A stretch of 64,000 bases of DNA from a virus, in IMG/VR virus record IMGVR_UViG_3300028284_000005, positions 1 to 64,000 of that record; one strand, 5' to 3'. A program made the position numbers and the translations under genes. The notes beneath the pieces were generated by a model. It was not told the DNA's origin. It saw only the letters and a program-made list of their open reading frames with translations, and made no database searches. Shown in pieces: positions 15,988 to 23,883 of this stretch. Positions within the stretch are counted from its first letter, which is position 1. The number at the start of each line of letters is the position of its first letter.

Positions 15988-16104
15988 ATGAAAGAATATA
16001 AAAAAAGAAGTAGTAAGAAATCAAGAAACGCAATGCGACTTTCAGTAATCAATTCAATAGCTATTGTATTATTATTTGTTGCATTTTTAATACTAAGACA
16101 ATGA
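15988..16104 (+). CDS. Tiny membrane protein
   Basis: 38 residues: a basic N-terminus (MKEYKKRSSKKSRNAMR) followed by one hydrophobic helix (LSVINSIAIVLLFVAFLIL). The strong positive charge before the helix suggests the N-terminus stays in the cytoplasm. Its stop overlaps the next start as ATGA. Function unknown. Confidence 0.55.
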   Translation: MKEYKKRSSKKSRNAMRLSVINSIAIVLLFVAFLILRQ

Positions 16105-16283
16105 AAAAAGAGAAATGTTATTTAATACAAAAGACTATTTTAGAAAAGGGAATTACAGTTTATATTAATGATAGCCTAGGTGAAACTGTGGAATTTACAC
16201 AACATAGTGAGGCAATAAAGTTTTGTAAAATATTAAACTCAAATTCTGATAATAATTGTAAATATGAAATAGAAGAAATATGA
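16101..16283 (+). CDS. Hypothetical protein
   Basis: 60 residues, beginning MKKEKCYLIQKTILEKGITV, with a beta-beta-helix pattern (VYINDSLGETVEF then HSEAIKFCKILNS). No family recognised. It starts within the stop of the tiny membrane protein and ends within the start of the next gene, so the three are translationally coupled. Confidence 0.6.
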   Translation: MKKEKCYLIQKTILEKGITVYINDSLGETVEFTQHSEAIKFCKILNSNSDNNCKYEIEEI

Positions 16284-16510
16284 TAAATGAAAAACCTGAA
16301 GTTATAGTCGTTTGGAGAAAAAACGAAAGAGCAACAAAAAGATATATGACAGTTTTTAAAGACATTAAAGTAGATGATGTTTTAGAAGAAAAAAGAAAAC
16401 CATTGTTGGATAATAGTTATACAATGGATGAAGTCGGAATTGGCTCTTCATTTATAGATACTTGGCAACATAAATATAAAATTAATAAATATAACATAGT
16501 AAAAAAATAA
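16280..16510 (+). CDS. Hypothetical protein
   Basis: 76 residues. Begins MINEKPEVIVVWRKNERATK, basic overall. No recognisable motif. ATGA-coupled to the gene before it. Confidence 0.58.
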   Translation: MINEKPEVIVVWRKNERATKRYMTVFKDIKVDDVLEEKRKPLLDNSYTMDEVGIGSSFIDTWQHKYKINKYNIVKK

Positions 16511-16516
16511 AAGAGT

Positions 16517-16837
16517 ATGCACCCAATAGACCTTAATTATATTAGTCACGAAACAAGACATCTTAATGAAATGGAAGTCAGAGTAAGCGACTTAAAAGAA
16601 AATAAAATAAAATATGTAAAAGAGCTTGAAAAAAGATTCAGGAGAAACTGTAATTTAGAAGAAGCTCAACGTAGATTAAAGGATCATCTTGATAGAAATC
16701 CTAAAGGAGAAGAAATGAAAAAGCTAAAAGCAATGGATTCTACATTGCGACATGTTATTAAGCAAATGAATATTAGAAAAGAAAAACTAGAAAAATTCCA
16801 CAATGAAAAAAAGGGAGAAGGAAGTTCAGATTCTTAA
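16517..16837 (+). CDS. Coiled-coil hypothetical protein
   Basis: 106 residues, almost entirely charged helix (HLNEMEVRVSDLKENKIKYV and LEEAQRRLKDHLDRNPKGEE). No catalytic motif. Overlaps the next gene by 35 bases, the longest overlap in this region. Confidence 0.58.
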   Translation: MHPIDLNYISHETRHLNEMEVRVSDLKENKIKYVKELEKRFRRNCNLEEAQRRLKDHLDRNPKGEEMKKLKAMDSTLRHVIKQMNIRKEKLEKFHNEKKGEGSSDS

Positions 16838-17036
16838 TGACCTCTTAAATGAATTACAGTTTATAAAAAAGGTAATTCAAAGTTGCAAAACAGGTCAACA
16901 ATTAGAAATATCAATTGATTGGATGAATCGATGGAAGCACAATCGCAAGAAATGGATCGAATCTAAAGGAATGCCATATTTATTAAAAGAGTTTGAAAGT
17001 ATTGAATTCTTTAAAGAATTAAACAATTTACAATAA
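16803..17036 (+). CDS. Hypothetical protein
   Basis: 77 residues beginning MKKREKEVQILNDLLNELQF, helical, with a basic Trp-rich middle (WMNRWKHNRKKWIESKG). Later in-frame starts are possible, which would remove the overlap with the upstream gene. No family recognised. Confidence 0.55.
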   Translation: MKKREKEVQILNDLLNELQFIKKVIQSCKTGQQLEISIDWMNRWKHNRKKWIESKGMPYLLKEFESIEFFKELNNLQ

Positions 17037-17052
17037 TTTTATATAATATTAG

Positions 17053-17277
17053 ATGTTACAAGCAATTTCAATATACCTGCTAATCGGAATCTTAATTAAT
17101 GTATTAGTTGATTTAATGTACGACTGGATGGGTAATAATAAAATAGACTATAATTTAGTAGACACTAACATGTCCAATGAAAAATGGAATAATTTTACAA
17201 AGATCGTCGTTACTCTATTATGGCCAATATGCATTGTTTACGTGGCAATACAAATTTTTAACGAATATACAAAATGA
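17053..17277 (+). CDS. Small membrane protein (two segments)
   Basis: 74 residues with two hydrophobic segments, AISIYLLIGILINVLVDLMY near the start and IVVTLLWPICIVYVAIQIF near the end, separated by a polar stretch. It overlaps the UV endonuclease gene by 4 bases (ATGA). No recognised family. Confidence 0.6.
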   Translation: MLQAISIYLLIGILINVLVDLMYDWMGNNKIDYNLVDTNMSNEKWNNFTKIVVTLLWPICIVYVAIQIFNEYTK

Positions 17278-18224
17278 CAAATTACGGATACTGTTGTATT
17301 AACAAAACACTTGCCGAACAAGGTATTAAAGTCGGTAGAAAAATGATTAAAAAAACCTTTACTGAAAGAGGTATTGAATATGCAGGTCAACTTGCACTCT
17401 TAAATGTAAATGACATGTGTAAAATTATTAAATGGAATAATGAAAATGGCATTAAACTTTATCGCATGTCTTCAAGTATGTTTCCATGGTCTACTGAATA
17501 TGCACTAAAGGATCTTCCTACATATAATAGAATTAAAGTATTATTACAAGGCGCTGGTAGTCTAGCAATGGAAGGTGGTCAAAGACTTACATTCCATCCT
17601 GGTCATTTTTGCGTATTGGCTAGCATGACTCCTAAGGTAGTATCTTCTGCGATACATGAATTAAATCAACATGGCGAAATCATGGACCTCATGGGTCTCC
17701 CAAGAAATCCTAACGCACCTATCAATATACATGTCAATACAACAATGGGTGGCAAGAAAGAAAGTATGGAAAGGTTCTGTAAAATATTTAAAACACTAGA
17801 TGAAAGTGTAAGATGTAGACTTGTTGTAGAAAATGATGACAAGAAAGCACAATACAGTGTAAAAGATTTGAAAGAAGGAATTTCAGATGTGATTGGCTGT
17901 CCAGTTATGTTTGATTATCACCATCATTGGTGTTATGCAGATCCAATGCCAGTCAAAGAAGCATTTGAACTTGCAAGATCAACATGGCCAAAAGGAACTA
18001 AACAATGTACACACTATAGTTCATGTAAACAAATACATGAAGATAGTTCAGTTATGAATAGAGCACATGCTGATTATATTTATGAAACTATTCCAACATT
18101 TGGTTATGATGTAGACGTGGAATTGGAAGCTAAGGCTAAAGAACTTGCATTAATTAAATACTTAGAAGATCTAGCCCATAAAAAATTTTATAAGACTCAA
18201 ACTGGTCAAACATTAGTTGTTTAA
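17274..18224 (+). CDS. uvdE: UV-damage endonuclease (UvdE family)
   Basis: 316 residues, close to the bacterial UvdE length. The TIM-barrel signature is present: NYGYCCINKTL at the start, KLYRMSSSMFPW (61-72), LTFHPGHFCVL (105-115), IHVNTTMGGKKESMERF (152-168), LVVENDD (183-189) and MFDYHHHW (212-219). The His, Asp and Glu residues of these motifs bind the metal cluster. UvdE nicks DNA 5' of UV photoproducts and other lesions, an alternative to UvrABC. T4 uses DenV for this job, so UvdE may play the same part in a sunlit marine phage. Confidence 0.93.
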   Translation: MTNYGYCCINKTLAEQGIKVGRKMIKKTFTERGIEYAGQLALLNVNDMCKIIKWNNENGIKLYRMSSSMFPWSTEYALKDLPTYNRIKVLLQGAGSLAMEGGQRLTFHPGHFCVLASMTPKVVSSAIHELNQHGEIMDLMGLPRNPNAPINIHVNTTMGGKKESMERFCKIFKTLDESVRCRLVVENDDKKAQYSVKDLKEGISDVIGCPVMFDYHHHWCYADPMPVKEAFELARSTWPKGTKQCTHYSSCKQIHEDSSVMNRAHADYIYETIPTFGYDVDVELEAKAKELALIKYLEDLAHKKFYKTQTGQTLVV

Positions 18225-18242
18225 AATAATTAATATATTATA

Positions 18243-18256
18243 ATGATATATAATTA
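18243..18256 (+). promoter_or_regulatory. Candidate phage promoter (GATATATAA type)
   Basis: ATGATATATAATTA lies in the gap after uvdE and 24 bases before the start at 18280. It shares GATATATAA with the sequences before 23884, 32231, 45746, 58205 and 62614. Confidence 0.4.
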
Positions 18257-18279
18257 ATAACAAAAAAAACTATTTTAAA

Positions 18280-18786
18280 ATGAATACTGACCAAATTTTA
18301 TCATTCGAAGAGTTTTCAACAAAAGGTACTGATACTGTAACTGCTGAAGCTCCAACTGTTGATACTGATGTCACGGACACTGAAACAACAAATCCAGAAG
18401 CGGAAGCTACAGAAGAATCTAAAGAAGTAGATACTGAACCTATGACAGTTGCTGAAATGTACAAGAATATTAAAGAAGCTTGTAAGAATGAAGCAATGGC
18501 TTATGAAGCTGATGATTATAAAGAACATACAAAAGACACATACATGACTGAAATGGCTACACTTGCTGCTGAAACTGCATGTAATGTTATTCAAGAAATG
18601 TATGAAAAAGAAGATTGTACAAAGGAACAATATGAAGCTGCATGTAATTCTATAAAAGAAGCTTATGCTAAAAAATGTAACGAAGCTTGTGAAGCATATG
18701 GTACTTCTGAAAATGAAAGACCTGAATCTGAGAACGAACCAGTTCAAGGACCAGAAAATTCAATAATTTCTAAAGAAGAAAAATAA
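18280..18786 (+). CDS. Acidic helical hypothetical protein
   Basis: 168 residues. N-terminus MNTDQILSFEEFSTKGTD, then about 40 residues of Thr/Glu/Asp-rich low complexity, a helical centre with several Cys (KEACKNEAMAYEADDYKEH; CNEACEAYG) and an acidic tail. The SFEEF start weakly recalls capsid-targeting leaders, as does SFATF in the protein at 62614. No family recognised. It has its own upstream promoter-like element and a strong terminator after the following gene. Confidence 0.6.
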   Translation: MNTDQILSFEEFSTKGTDTVTAEAPTVDTDVTDTETTNPEAEATEESKEVDTEPMTVAEMYKNIKEACKNEAMAYEADDYKEHTKDTYMTEMATLAAETACNVIQEMYEKEDCTKEQYEAACNSIKEAYAKKCNEACEAYGTSENERPESENEPVQGPENSIISKEEK

Positions 18787-18792
18787 ACTATA

Positions 18793-18975
18793 ATGAATAA
18801 GATAAAGGAAATCGTAAATGCGTCTTGGTTTAAAGCCGCAATTGCAGGAGGAATAGCAACCCTATTACTATTCCAAGGAGATAAATTCTACGCTGGCATT
18901 GCTTATGGTATTGCCATTAGAGAATTCTTATTAGGACTTAAAGTTGAAGGCGGGACTCAACAACTTAATTCTTAA
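18793..18975 (+). CDS. Small membrane protein
   Basis: 60 residues with a hydrophobic core (WFKAAIAGGIATLLLFQGD and YAGIAYGIAIREFLLGL). One or two membrane segments rich in Gly and Ala. Size and glycine-rich helix would fit a holin-like protein, but there is no lysis gene next to it. Last gene before the terminator at 19007. Confidence 0.55.
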   Translation: MNKIKEIVNASWFKAAIAGGIATLLLFQGDKFYAGIAYGIAIREFLLGLKVEGGTQQLNS

Positions 18976-19006
18976 TAAATTTATTAACAATTTAAAAACT
19001 TTAATC

Positions 19007-19040
19007 AAGCCATCTATATAATAATAAAGATGGCTTTTTT
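19007..19040 (+). terminator. Rho-independent terminator
   Basis: AAGCCATCT (19007-19015) pairs perfectly with AGATGGCTT (19028-19036) across a 12-base A/T loop, followed by T to 19040. It ends the transcript of the acidic and small membrane protein genes. Confidence 0.9.
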
Positions 19041-19058
19041 AATACAAACTAAACAGAC

Positions 19059-19493
19059 ATGCCAAAGACACCAATAGAATATACATATATGCAAGTTGCT
19101 TATCAATTTGCTAAATTAAGCTATGCTGAAAGAAGGCAAGTTGGATGTATTCTCGTTAAGAATGAACAAGTAATAAGTTTTGGCTATAATGGAACGCCAA
19201 GAGGATTTGATAACACTTGTGAATTAGATAACACTACTAAACCTGAAGTGTTACATGCAGAATCTAATGCTATTACTAAAGTTGCCCAATCTACGATGGG
19301 AAGCGGCGGGGCGGAACTCTACACTACAACAGCCCCCTGTTTTAGTTGTTCAAAAATAATTATTCAATCTGGTATATCAAGAGTATATTATTCAGAAACA
19401 TATAGGGATATGTCAGGTATAGAACTATTAGAACAAGCCAATATAGAAGTAATAAGAATAGAACCAATACACATGAATGGATCAAGTAAATAA
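19059..19493 (+). CDS. Deoxycytidylate (dCMP) deaminase
   Basis: 144 residues. HAESN (66-70) supplies a zinc ligand and the catalytic Glu68; PCFSC (93-97) gives the two Cys ligands. FGYNGTPRGFDN (41-52) matches the substrate loop of dCMP deaminases, which convert dCMP to dUMP for thymidylate synthesis, as T4 gene cd does. The coding region around 19300 is noticeably richer in G and C than its surroundings. It overlaps the helicase gene by 17 bases. Confidence 0.9.
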   Translation: MPKTPIEYTYMQVAYQFAKLSYAERRQVGCILVKNEQVISFGYNGTPRGFDNTCELDNTTKPEVLHAESNAITKVAQSTMGSGGAELYTTTAPCFSCSKIIIQSGISRVYYSETYRDMSGIELLEQANIEVIRIEPIHMNGSSK

Positions 19494-21297
19494 GATAATA
19501 GAACAAGCACTACAGGAAAAAACTTTTGGTAAAGACTTTAAGTTTAGACAATATCAACGTGAAACAATCACAGCAATCGTTAATCAATATATAGAAGACC
19601 CTGAGTCTACAATAGTTATAGATGCTCCAACAGGTACTGGTAAATCAATTATTGCAATGTGGTCCTCATACATCCTCAAAGAACTTGGCAATCAAGGCTA
19701 CATAGTAACATCGGATAAAACACTACAAGAACAATACGAATATGACTTCTCACAGTATAATACAGGATGGCCCTCAATTCAAGGCATTGACAACTACAAC
19801 TGTGAAGTGAATGGCCTGCCGTTTAGCCTAGGTGAATGTAAGATGAGAGGCTACTCTTATGGCCAAGCCGAAAGACTACAATGTGCCAGAATGTGCGACT
19901 ATTTAAACACTCGTAAAAAGGCGATCGATGCACCAGTTACCCTTGTAAATTATAGTTTCTGGTTAATACAACAAAATTATGTTAATTATAGAATGGCTGT
20001 AAGACAAATGGAGAAAGAAGGACATAATACCCTTATTAATGATGTGTCCTCGGAACGATATGATGAAATACTAGAGTCATATGATAATTTTTTTCCTTTT
20101 AAAAAACGGGACTTTGTTTTCTTTGATGAAGCACATAAGATAGATGAAATTGTTCAACAACATTTTTCTCCTTCTTTGAAAAAATTTTCCCTTTTTAAAA
20201 CAGGCGCTTTGATTGACTTCATGATGGCTGAAGGAGTTAGAGTCCCAGCAGTTTCTAAAAGTTTTATAGGAGATCTAATGGATGAAATTCTAATAGAAGA
20301 AAATAAGGAAAAACTTCTCATTAAACTAGCGAAAGTAAAAGGATTTTTATGGAGCATTTTAAAAGGTAGAGCAGAATTAAATCAGCGAGCAAAACAAAAG
20401 TTTGGAATTGATGTAAATTCAAGTCTTCCAAAGAAATGGCAATGGGCATTTTCACAGCTTGACGGACTTAAAGATACTCATTGTAAAATTGAAGACTATT
20501 TAGAAATTATAGAAACTACAGGCATTGAGTCTATGGTTTTTAATCAAAACCTACATGATGGTGAAATTAAATTAATGTGTTTGAGTGAGGCACATCTAAT
20601 TAAAAAGCATTTACACAAAAGAGCAGGCTTTAAAGTATTTATGTCAGCAACTATCGGAGAACCTAAAACTTATATGAAAGTAATGGGAATAGACAATGCT
20701 AAATTTATCAGACTATCTAATGGATTTACATATGAAAAATCTCCAATTGTATTTGTTGATAGATGGAAGATGTCAATGCAACATAAACATAAAAGTTTAC
20801 CTGAAGCTATTAAGATGTTAGATCAAATTTTAGAGAAACATAAAGGGCACAGAGGACTTATTCACACGGGAAGTTATGAATTTAGTCAATATATTAAAGG
20901 ACACACCTCAAACATTAGAAGGATTATTGAGTATAATAAGAGTAGTGAAAAGAAAGAAGCATTGGTTAAATTTAAGAATACAATGAATGGAGTTATTATG
21001 GGTCCATCAATTCTTGAAGGTTTAGATTTTAAAGATGACACTTGTAGGTTTCAAATATTTTTTAAAGTACCCTATCCTTCATTAGGAGATCCATTAACAA
21101 GTGCTAAAATAAAGAAATCACCAGGTTGGTATGATTGGAAAACTGGAATAACAATCCAACAAGGCGCAGGTAGAAGTATTAGAAACAAAGAAGATTGGGC
21201 AGTTACATATATATTAGATGCCTGCTTTGGAAATCTGATAAATAAACTAGAATACTTTCCAGATAATTTTAAACAAAGAATTAAGACAATAAAATGA
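19477..21297 (+). CDS. DinG/XPD-type superfamily 2 helicase with Fe-S cysteines
   Basis: 606 residues. FRQYQRETI (Q-like region), Walker A IDAPTGTGKS (48-57), DEAH (217-220), MSATIGEP, and motif VI QGAGRSIRNKEDW near the C-terminus. Between motifs Ia and II lie four cysteines (Cys109, Cys121, Cys136, Cys140) at the place where XPD and DinG hold a 4Fe-4S cluster. Such enzymes unwind 5' to 3', handling R-loops, forks or damaged DNA. T4 Dda and gp41 belong to other families. Stop and start overlap with both neighbours (17 and 4 bases). Confidence 0.88.
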   Translation: MDQVNKIIEQALQEKTFGKDFKFRQYQRETITAIVNQYIEDPESTIVIDAPTGTGKSIIAMWSSYILKELGNQGYIVTSDKTLQEQYEYDFSQYNTGWPSIQGIDNYNCEVNGLPFSLGECKMRGYSYGQAERLQCARMCDYLNTRKKAIDAPVTLVNYSFWLIQQNYVNYRMAVRQMEKEGHNTLINDVSSERYDEILESYDNFFPFKKRDFVFFDEAHKIDEIVQQHFSPSLKKFSLFKTGALIDFMMAEGVRVPAVSKSFIGDLMDEILIEENKEKLLIKLAKVKGFLWSILKGRAELNQRAKQKFGIDVNSSLPKKWQWAFSQLDGLKDTHCKIEDYLEIIETTGIESMVFNQNLHDGEIKLMCLSEAHLIKKHLHKRAGFKVFMSATIGEPKTYMKVMGIDNAKFIRLSNGFTYEKSPIVFVDRWKMSMQHKHKSLPEAIKMLDQILEKHKGHRGLIHTGSYEFSQYIKGHTSNIRRIIEYNKSSEKKEALVKFKNTMNGVIMGPSILEGLDFKDDTCRFQIFFKVPYPSLGDPLTSAKIKKSPGWYDWKTGITIQQGAGRSIRNKEDWAVTYILDACFGNLINKLEYFPDNFKQRIKTIK

Positions 21298-21482
21298 CGT
21301 ATATAAGAACAATCCTACCAGAACCAGATGTATTAAGAAAAATGATAGCAGAACAAGGAGAAGTTACTATTTTTAAAAGATATAAAAAATATGACACTCT
21401 ACAGGGTTCAGCGGAAAGTACTAAAATCATTAATGAAATACTATACAAACATTATAATAAAAAGAAACCTATAAAACAGTAG
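21294..21482 (+). CDS. Small hypothetical protein
   Basis: 62 residues, ATGA-coupled to the helicase. Begins MTYIRTILPEPDVLRKMIAE; the end is basic (HYNKKKPIKQ). No motif recognised; it may partner the helicase. Confidence 0.55.
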   Translation: MTYIRTILPEPDVLRKMIAEQGEVTIFKRYKKYDTLQGSAESTKIINEILYKHYNKKKPIKQ

Positions 21483-21509
21483 GTAGGTTGCTATTAAACT
21501 TAAACTTCT

Positions 21510-22124
21510 ATGTCACTTTTTCGTAAACTTTTTAGGAAAGGTAAATATAATATTAAAAATAAAATTATGTCAGAAGAAAAGACTGCCAATATTTATGTAT
21601 GGCAAAAATCTGAAAGAATAGGTAAAATAGTAGTTGAAAAAGAAACTAAAGACGGTTGGTTATACTTTACAGATGGAAGTAGAATTAACCCTAAATTAGC
21701 GGGTGAATATCTAAGTCAAGCAGTATCAATGGAAGATGCTGAAGGTATTGCAAAAATATTAAGCCCAGTTGCTGGAGTTTCTCAAGCGGGTACAGAAAAA
21801 GGACCAGGTGTTATGATGCATGAAACTGAACCTAAAAAACCAACTGAAATAATTACAGAGACTAAAGGCTTGGATACTAATGTTGAAAATGATATTGTAG
21901 TTGGTATTTTAGAAAAGCTCAGTAAAAAAAATAAAACTAATTTTGATATTAGCATAGGTGTTAATATACCAGGAAAGACTATTTTTAAAGCTTTACAAAT
22001 GGATATGGAAGAAGAAGAATTAAAAGAAGGTCTAGTGAAGCTTGTAAAAAAACAGATAAATAATTTAGAACAAAAATTAAACAAAGAAGTAGAAACTTTT
22101 ATTCAAACACAATACTATGAATAG
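21510..22124 (+). CDS. Hypothetical protein
   Basis: 204 residues from the first ATG. An internal ATG at 21567 follows an A-rich leader-like stretch and may be the true start, giving 185 residues that begin MSEEKTANIYVWQKSERIG. After a beta-rich N-terminal region (WLYFTDGSRINPKLAGEYLS) there is a Pro/Thr linker and then a helical C-terminal domain (LVKLVKKQINNLEQKLNKEV). No family recognised. It overlaps the next gene by 8 bases. Confidence 0.6.
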   Translation: MSLFRKLFRKGKYNIKNKIMSEEKTANIYVWQKSERIGKIVVEKETKDGWLYFTDGSRINPKLAGEYLSQAVSMEDAEGIAKILSPVAGVSQAGTEKGPGVMMHETEPKKPTEIITETKGLDTNVENDIVVGILEKLSKKNKTNFDISIGVNIPGKTIFKALQMDMEEEELKEGLVKLVKKQINNLEQKLNKEVETFIQTQYYE

Positions 22125-22485
22125 ACAAGAAAGAAGAAGAGCATACAAATCTATGGGAATTCTTAAAAACAAGAGTTCAAGATCTTATTTAGACCCTGTA
22201 AGAATCGCAATTTCTAAACAACTTAGCGGAGAAGGAAAGGCAAAACACAGGTCAATGATTGAAGAAATTGAAAGAAAACATTCAGAAAATTTAGAACACA
22301 AATATGCTGAATATAAAAAACAACTATGGGCAGATGGATGGAGAGGAAAGGAAATAACACTTTTACTTGAAGTATGGTCTATTAAAGCGGTAAAAGATAA
22401 AAAAAATTATCAAGAGGATAAAAGGAAATGTAAAAACCTTAATAAGAAGGCTAAAAATATTAGAGTAAAGCGTCTTAAAAAATAA
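22117..22485 (+). CDS. Basic hypothetical protein
   Basis: 122 residues, rich in Lys and Arg throughout (MNRQERRRAYKSMGILKNKS; NKKAKNIRVKRLKK at the end) and mostly helical. The charge suggests nucleic-acid binding, but no family is recognised. Confidence 0.58.
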   Translation: MNRQERRRAYKSMGILKNKSSRSYLDPVRIAISKQLSGEGKAKHRSMIEEIERKHSENLEHKYAEYKKQLWADGWRGKEITLLLEVWSIKAVKDKKNYQEDKRKCKNLNKKAKNIRVKRLKK

Positions 22486-22487
22486 AA

Positions 22488-22826
22488 ATGGTTACAGTAC
22501 TTATTGACATAGCTGATAATGGCGTAGTTAAAATACTTCAAGATGATAATTATAATGGAGGAGGTGAATTATACTCTAATAAAGTTGTATATGTATTTGA
22601 TGAAGATCCTGATTATGAAAATAGAATTAATTTCTTAAAAGATCTTTGTTTAGACATTGGTTTATCTTGTGGAAATATAGAAGATAATAAAAGGCTTAAT
22701 ATTAACCTCTATAAAAAACCAAAGGAAATGTCGCTTATGACAAAGAAGGAGTTAGAAACTCAGATAATGGCAGCAGCTAGACTTGTGGAGAAGTATAAAA
22801 AAGAACTTAAAAAATATGAATCTTAA
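22488..22826 (+). CDS. Hypothetical protein
   Basis: 112 residues. N-terminal beta region MVTVLIDIADNGVVKILQDD, a central acidic segment, and a C-terminal helix ELETQIMAAARLVEKYKKEL. No motif recognised. The next gene starts inside its last four codons. Confidence 0.57.
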   Translation: MVTVLIDIADNGVVKILQDDNYNGGGELYSNKVVYVFDEDPDYENRINFLKDLCLDIGLSCGNIEDNKRLNINLYKKPKEMSLMTKKELETQIMAAARLVEKYKKELKKYES

Positions 22827-23265
22827 GGTAGAATGTATATGGTGTAAAACTAAAACTGATTTTAATAGATTTGCAAGAGAAACTAAAAAATCAGAAGAAT
22901 ATGACAAGTTTAAAAATCAAATAATTTCTTATAATGAAATTGGTGATAGACTTTCTAAGAGTGATCCTTATGGAAATACTCCATCTGAAACTTTAGTTGC
23001 TTTACATATACAAAAATTAATACGGAATCTTGTTAATAAAAACAGGAGAGTAGAAGAAGAGGTTGAAGAAGATCAAACTGCAAAAGTTACATATCTTCTT
23101 AAAAACTTAAATCAAGAAAATGTACTAAATTTTAAAAACTTTATTAATGAAATAGCAGACGGTGTAGAGTTTGAATTAGTAGTTATTAATAGAGAAGATA
23201 AATTAGATCCTAAAGTATTGAGTAAATTCGATAGCGTTAGAATTGTAGATAATGATAAGACATAA
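22816..23265 (+). CDS. Hypothetical protein
   Basis: 149 residues from the ATG at 22816 (MNLKVECIWCKTKTDFNRFA). A further in-frame ATG at 22783 would lengthen the overlap with the gene before, so the inner start is preferred. CxWC near the N-terminus is a lone Cys pair, too little for a zinc finger. The rest is helical. No family recognised. It overlaps the next gene by 14 bases. Confidence 0.57.
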   Translation: MNLKVECIWCKTKTDFNRFARETKKSEEYDKFKNQIISYNEIGDRLSKSDPYGNTPSETLVALHIQKLIRNLVNKNRRVEEEVEEDQTAKVTYLLKNLNQENVLNFKNFINEIADGVEFELVVINREDKLDPKVLSKFDSVRIVDNDKT

Positions 23266-23845
23266 GATATTTTCAAAAGGTGAAAGAATCCATGCTCTAA
23301 TACATTCAACAACAAATCCAAATATTTTATTTCCAGTTAGAGGCACGATTTATGATACTAAATTTGATGAGTACAATCCTCAATATCAAATTAAAGTAGA
23401 TAAAATGTATGATGATATTGCATTCTTAAAGCGATATTTATTTAAAGGCCGAACTATCCGAAACTTTGATGGTAAAGATAGCAGATGGAAATTTACAAGA
23501 ACAAGTTATAAAACAACAGATGAGTTTGTACAAAAAGTTTTTAATGGTGATAATTGGGAAGGCTACTTAATTGTAGTTGATAGTGTTTATTGCTGTAGAA
23601 CAAGAAAAGAACAAATTGACTTCTTTAATAAGATACAAACATTTATGATACAAAAGAATCTGAGAGAGCTATTCGAGATGACTAGAAGGAAAGAATACAG
23701 ATATGGCAGATTTTATTATCATACTAAAGATATGTTCAAGAGAGCACTTAAAAAGTTCTTTGGTGAACGATCACCTCAATCAGATAAATGGTGGAATGAT
23801 TTTCTTGCATCCACTGACATTAGAGATTTGGACAAACACGTCTAA
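23252..23845 (+). CDS. Hypothetical protein preceding the tail module
   Basis: 197 residues, basic and aromatic-rich, with MIRHKIFSKGERIHALIHST at the start and RRKEYRYGRFYYHTKDMFKR near the end. No catalytic motif or known family is recognised. It is the last gene before the promoter-like element at 23853 and the start of the tail and baseplate module. Confidence 0.57.
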   Translation: MIRHKIFSKGERIHALIHSTTNPNILFPVRGTIYDTKFDEYNPQYQIKVDKMYDDIAFLKRYLFKGRTIRNFDGKDSRWKFTRTSYKTTDEFVQKVFNGDNWEGYLIVVDSVYCCRTRKEQIDFFNKIQTFMIQKNLRELFEMTRRKEYRYGRFYYHTKDMFKRALKKFFGERSPQSDKWWNDFLASTDIRDLDKHV

Positions 23846-23852
23846 ACTTTAA

Positions 23853-23868
23853 GTGATATATAAATAAA
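23853..23868 (+). promoter_or_regulatory. Candidate T4-type late promoter of the tail module
   Basis: GTGATATATAAATAAA contains TATAAATA at 23859-23866, identical to the T4 late consensus. It ends 17 bases before the ATG at 23884. The same 16 bases occur at 32201-32216 with identical spacing to the next start codon. Confidence 0.62.
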
Positions 23869-23883
23869 AATACACAATACTAC

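Noticed and set aside
18793-18975. Holin assignment for the 60-residue membrane protein
   Set aside because: Size fits but there is no neighbouring endolysin and the hydrophobic pattern is not diagnostic; left as a membrane protein of unknown role.
22783-22815. Upstream start for the gene ending at 23265
   Set aside because: It would add 11 residues fully inside the upstream gene; the ATG at 22816 gives a minimal overlap.
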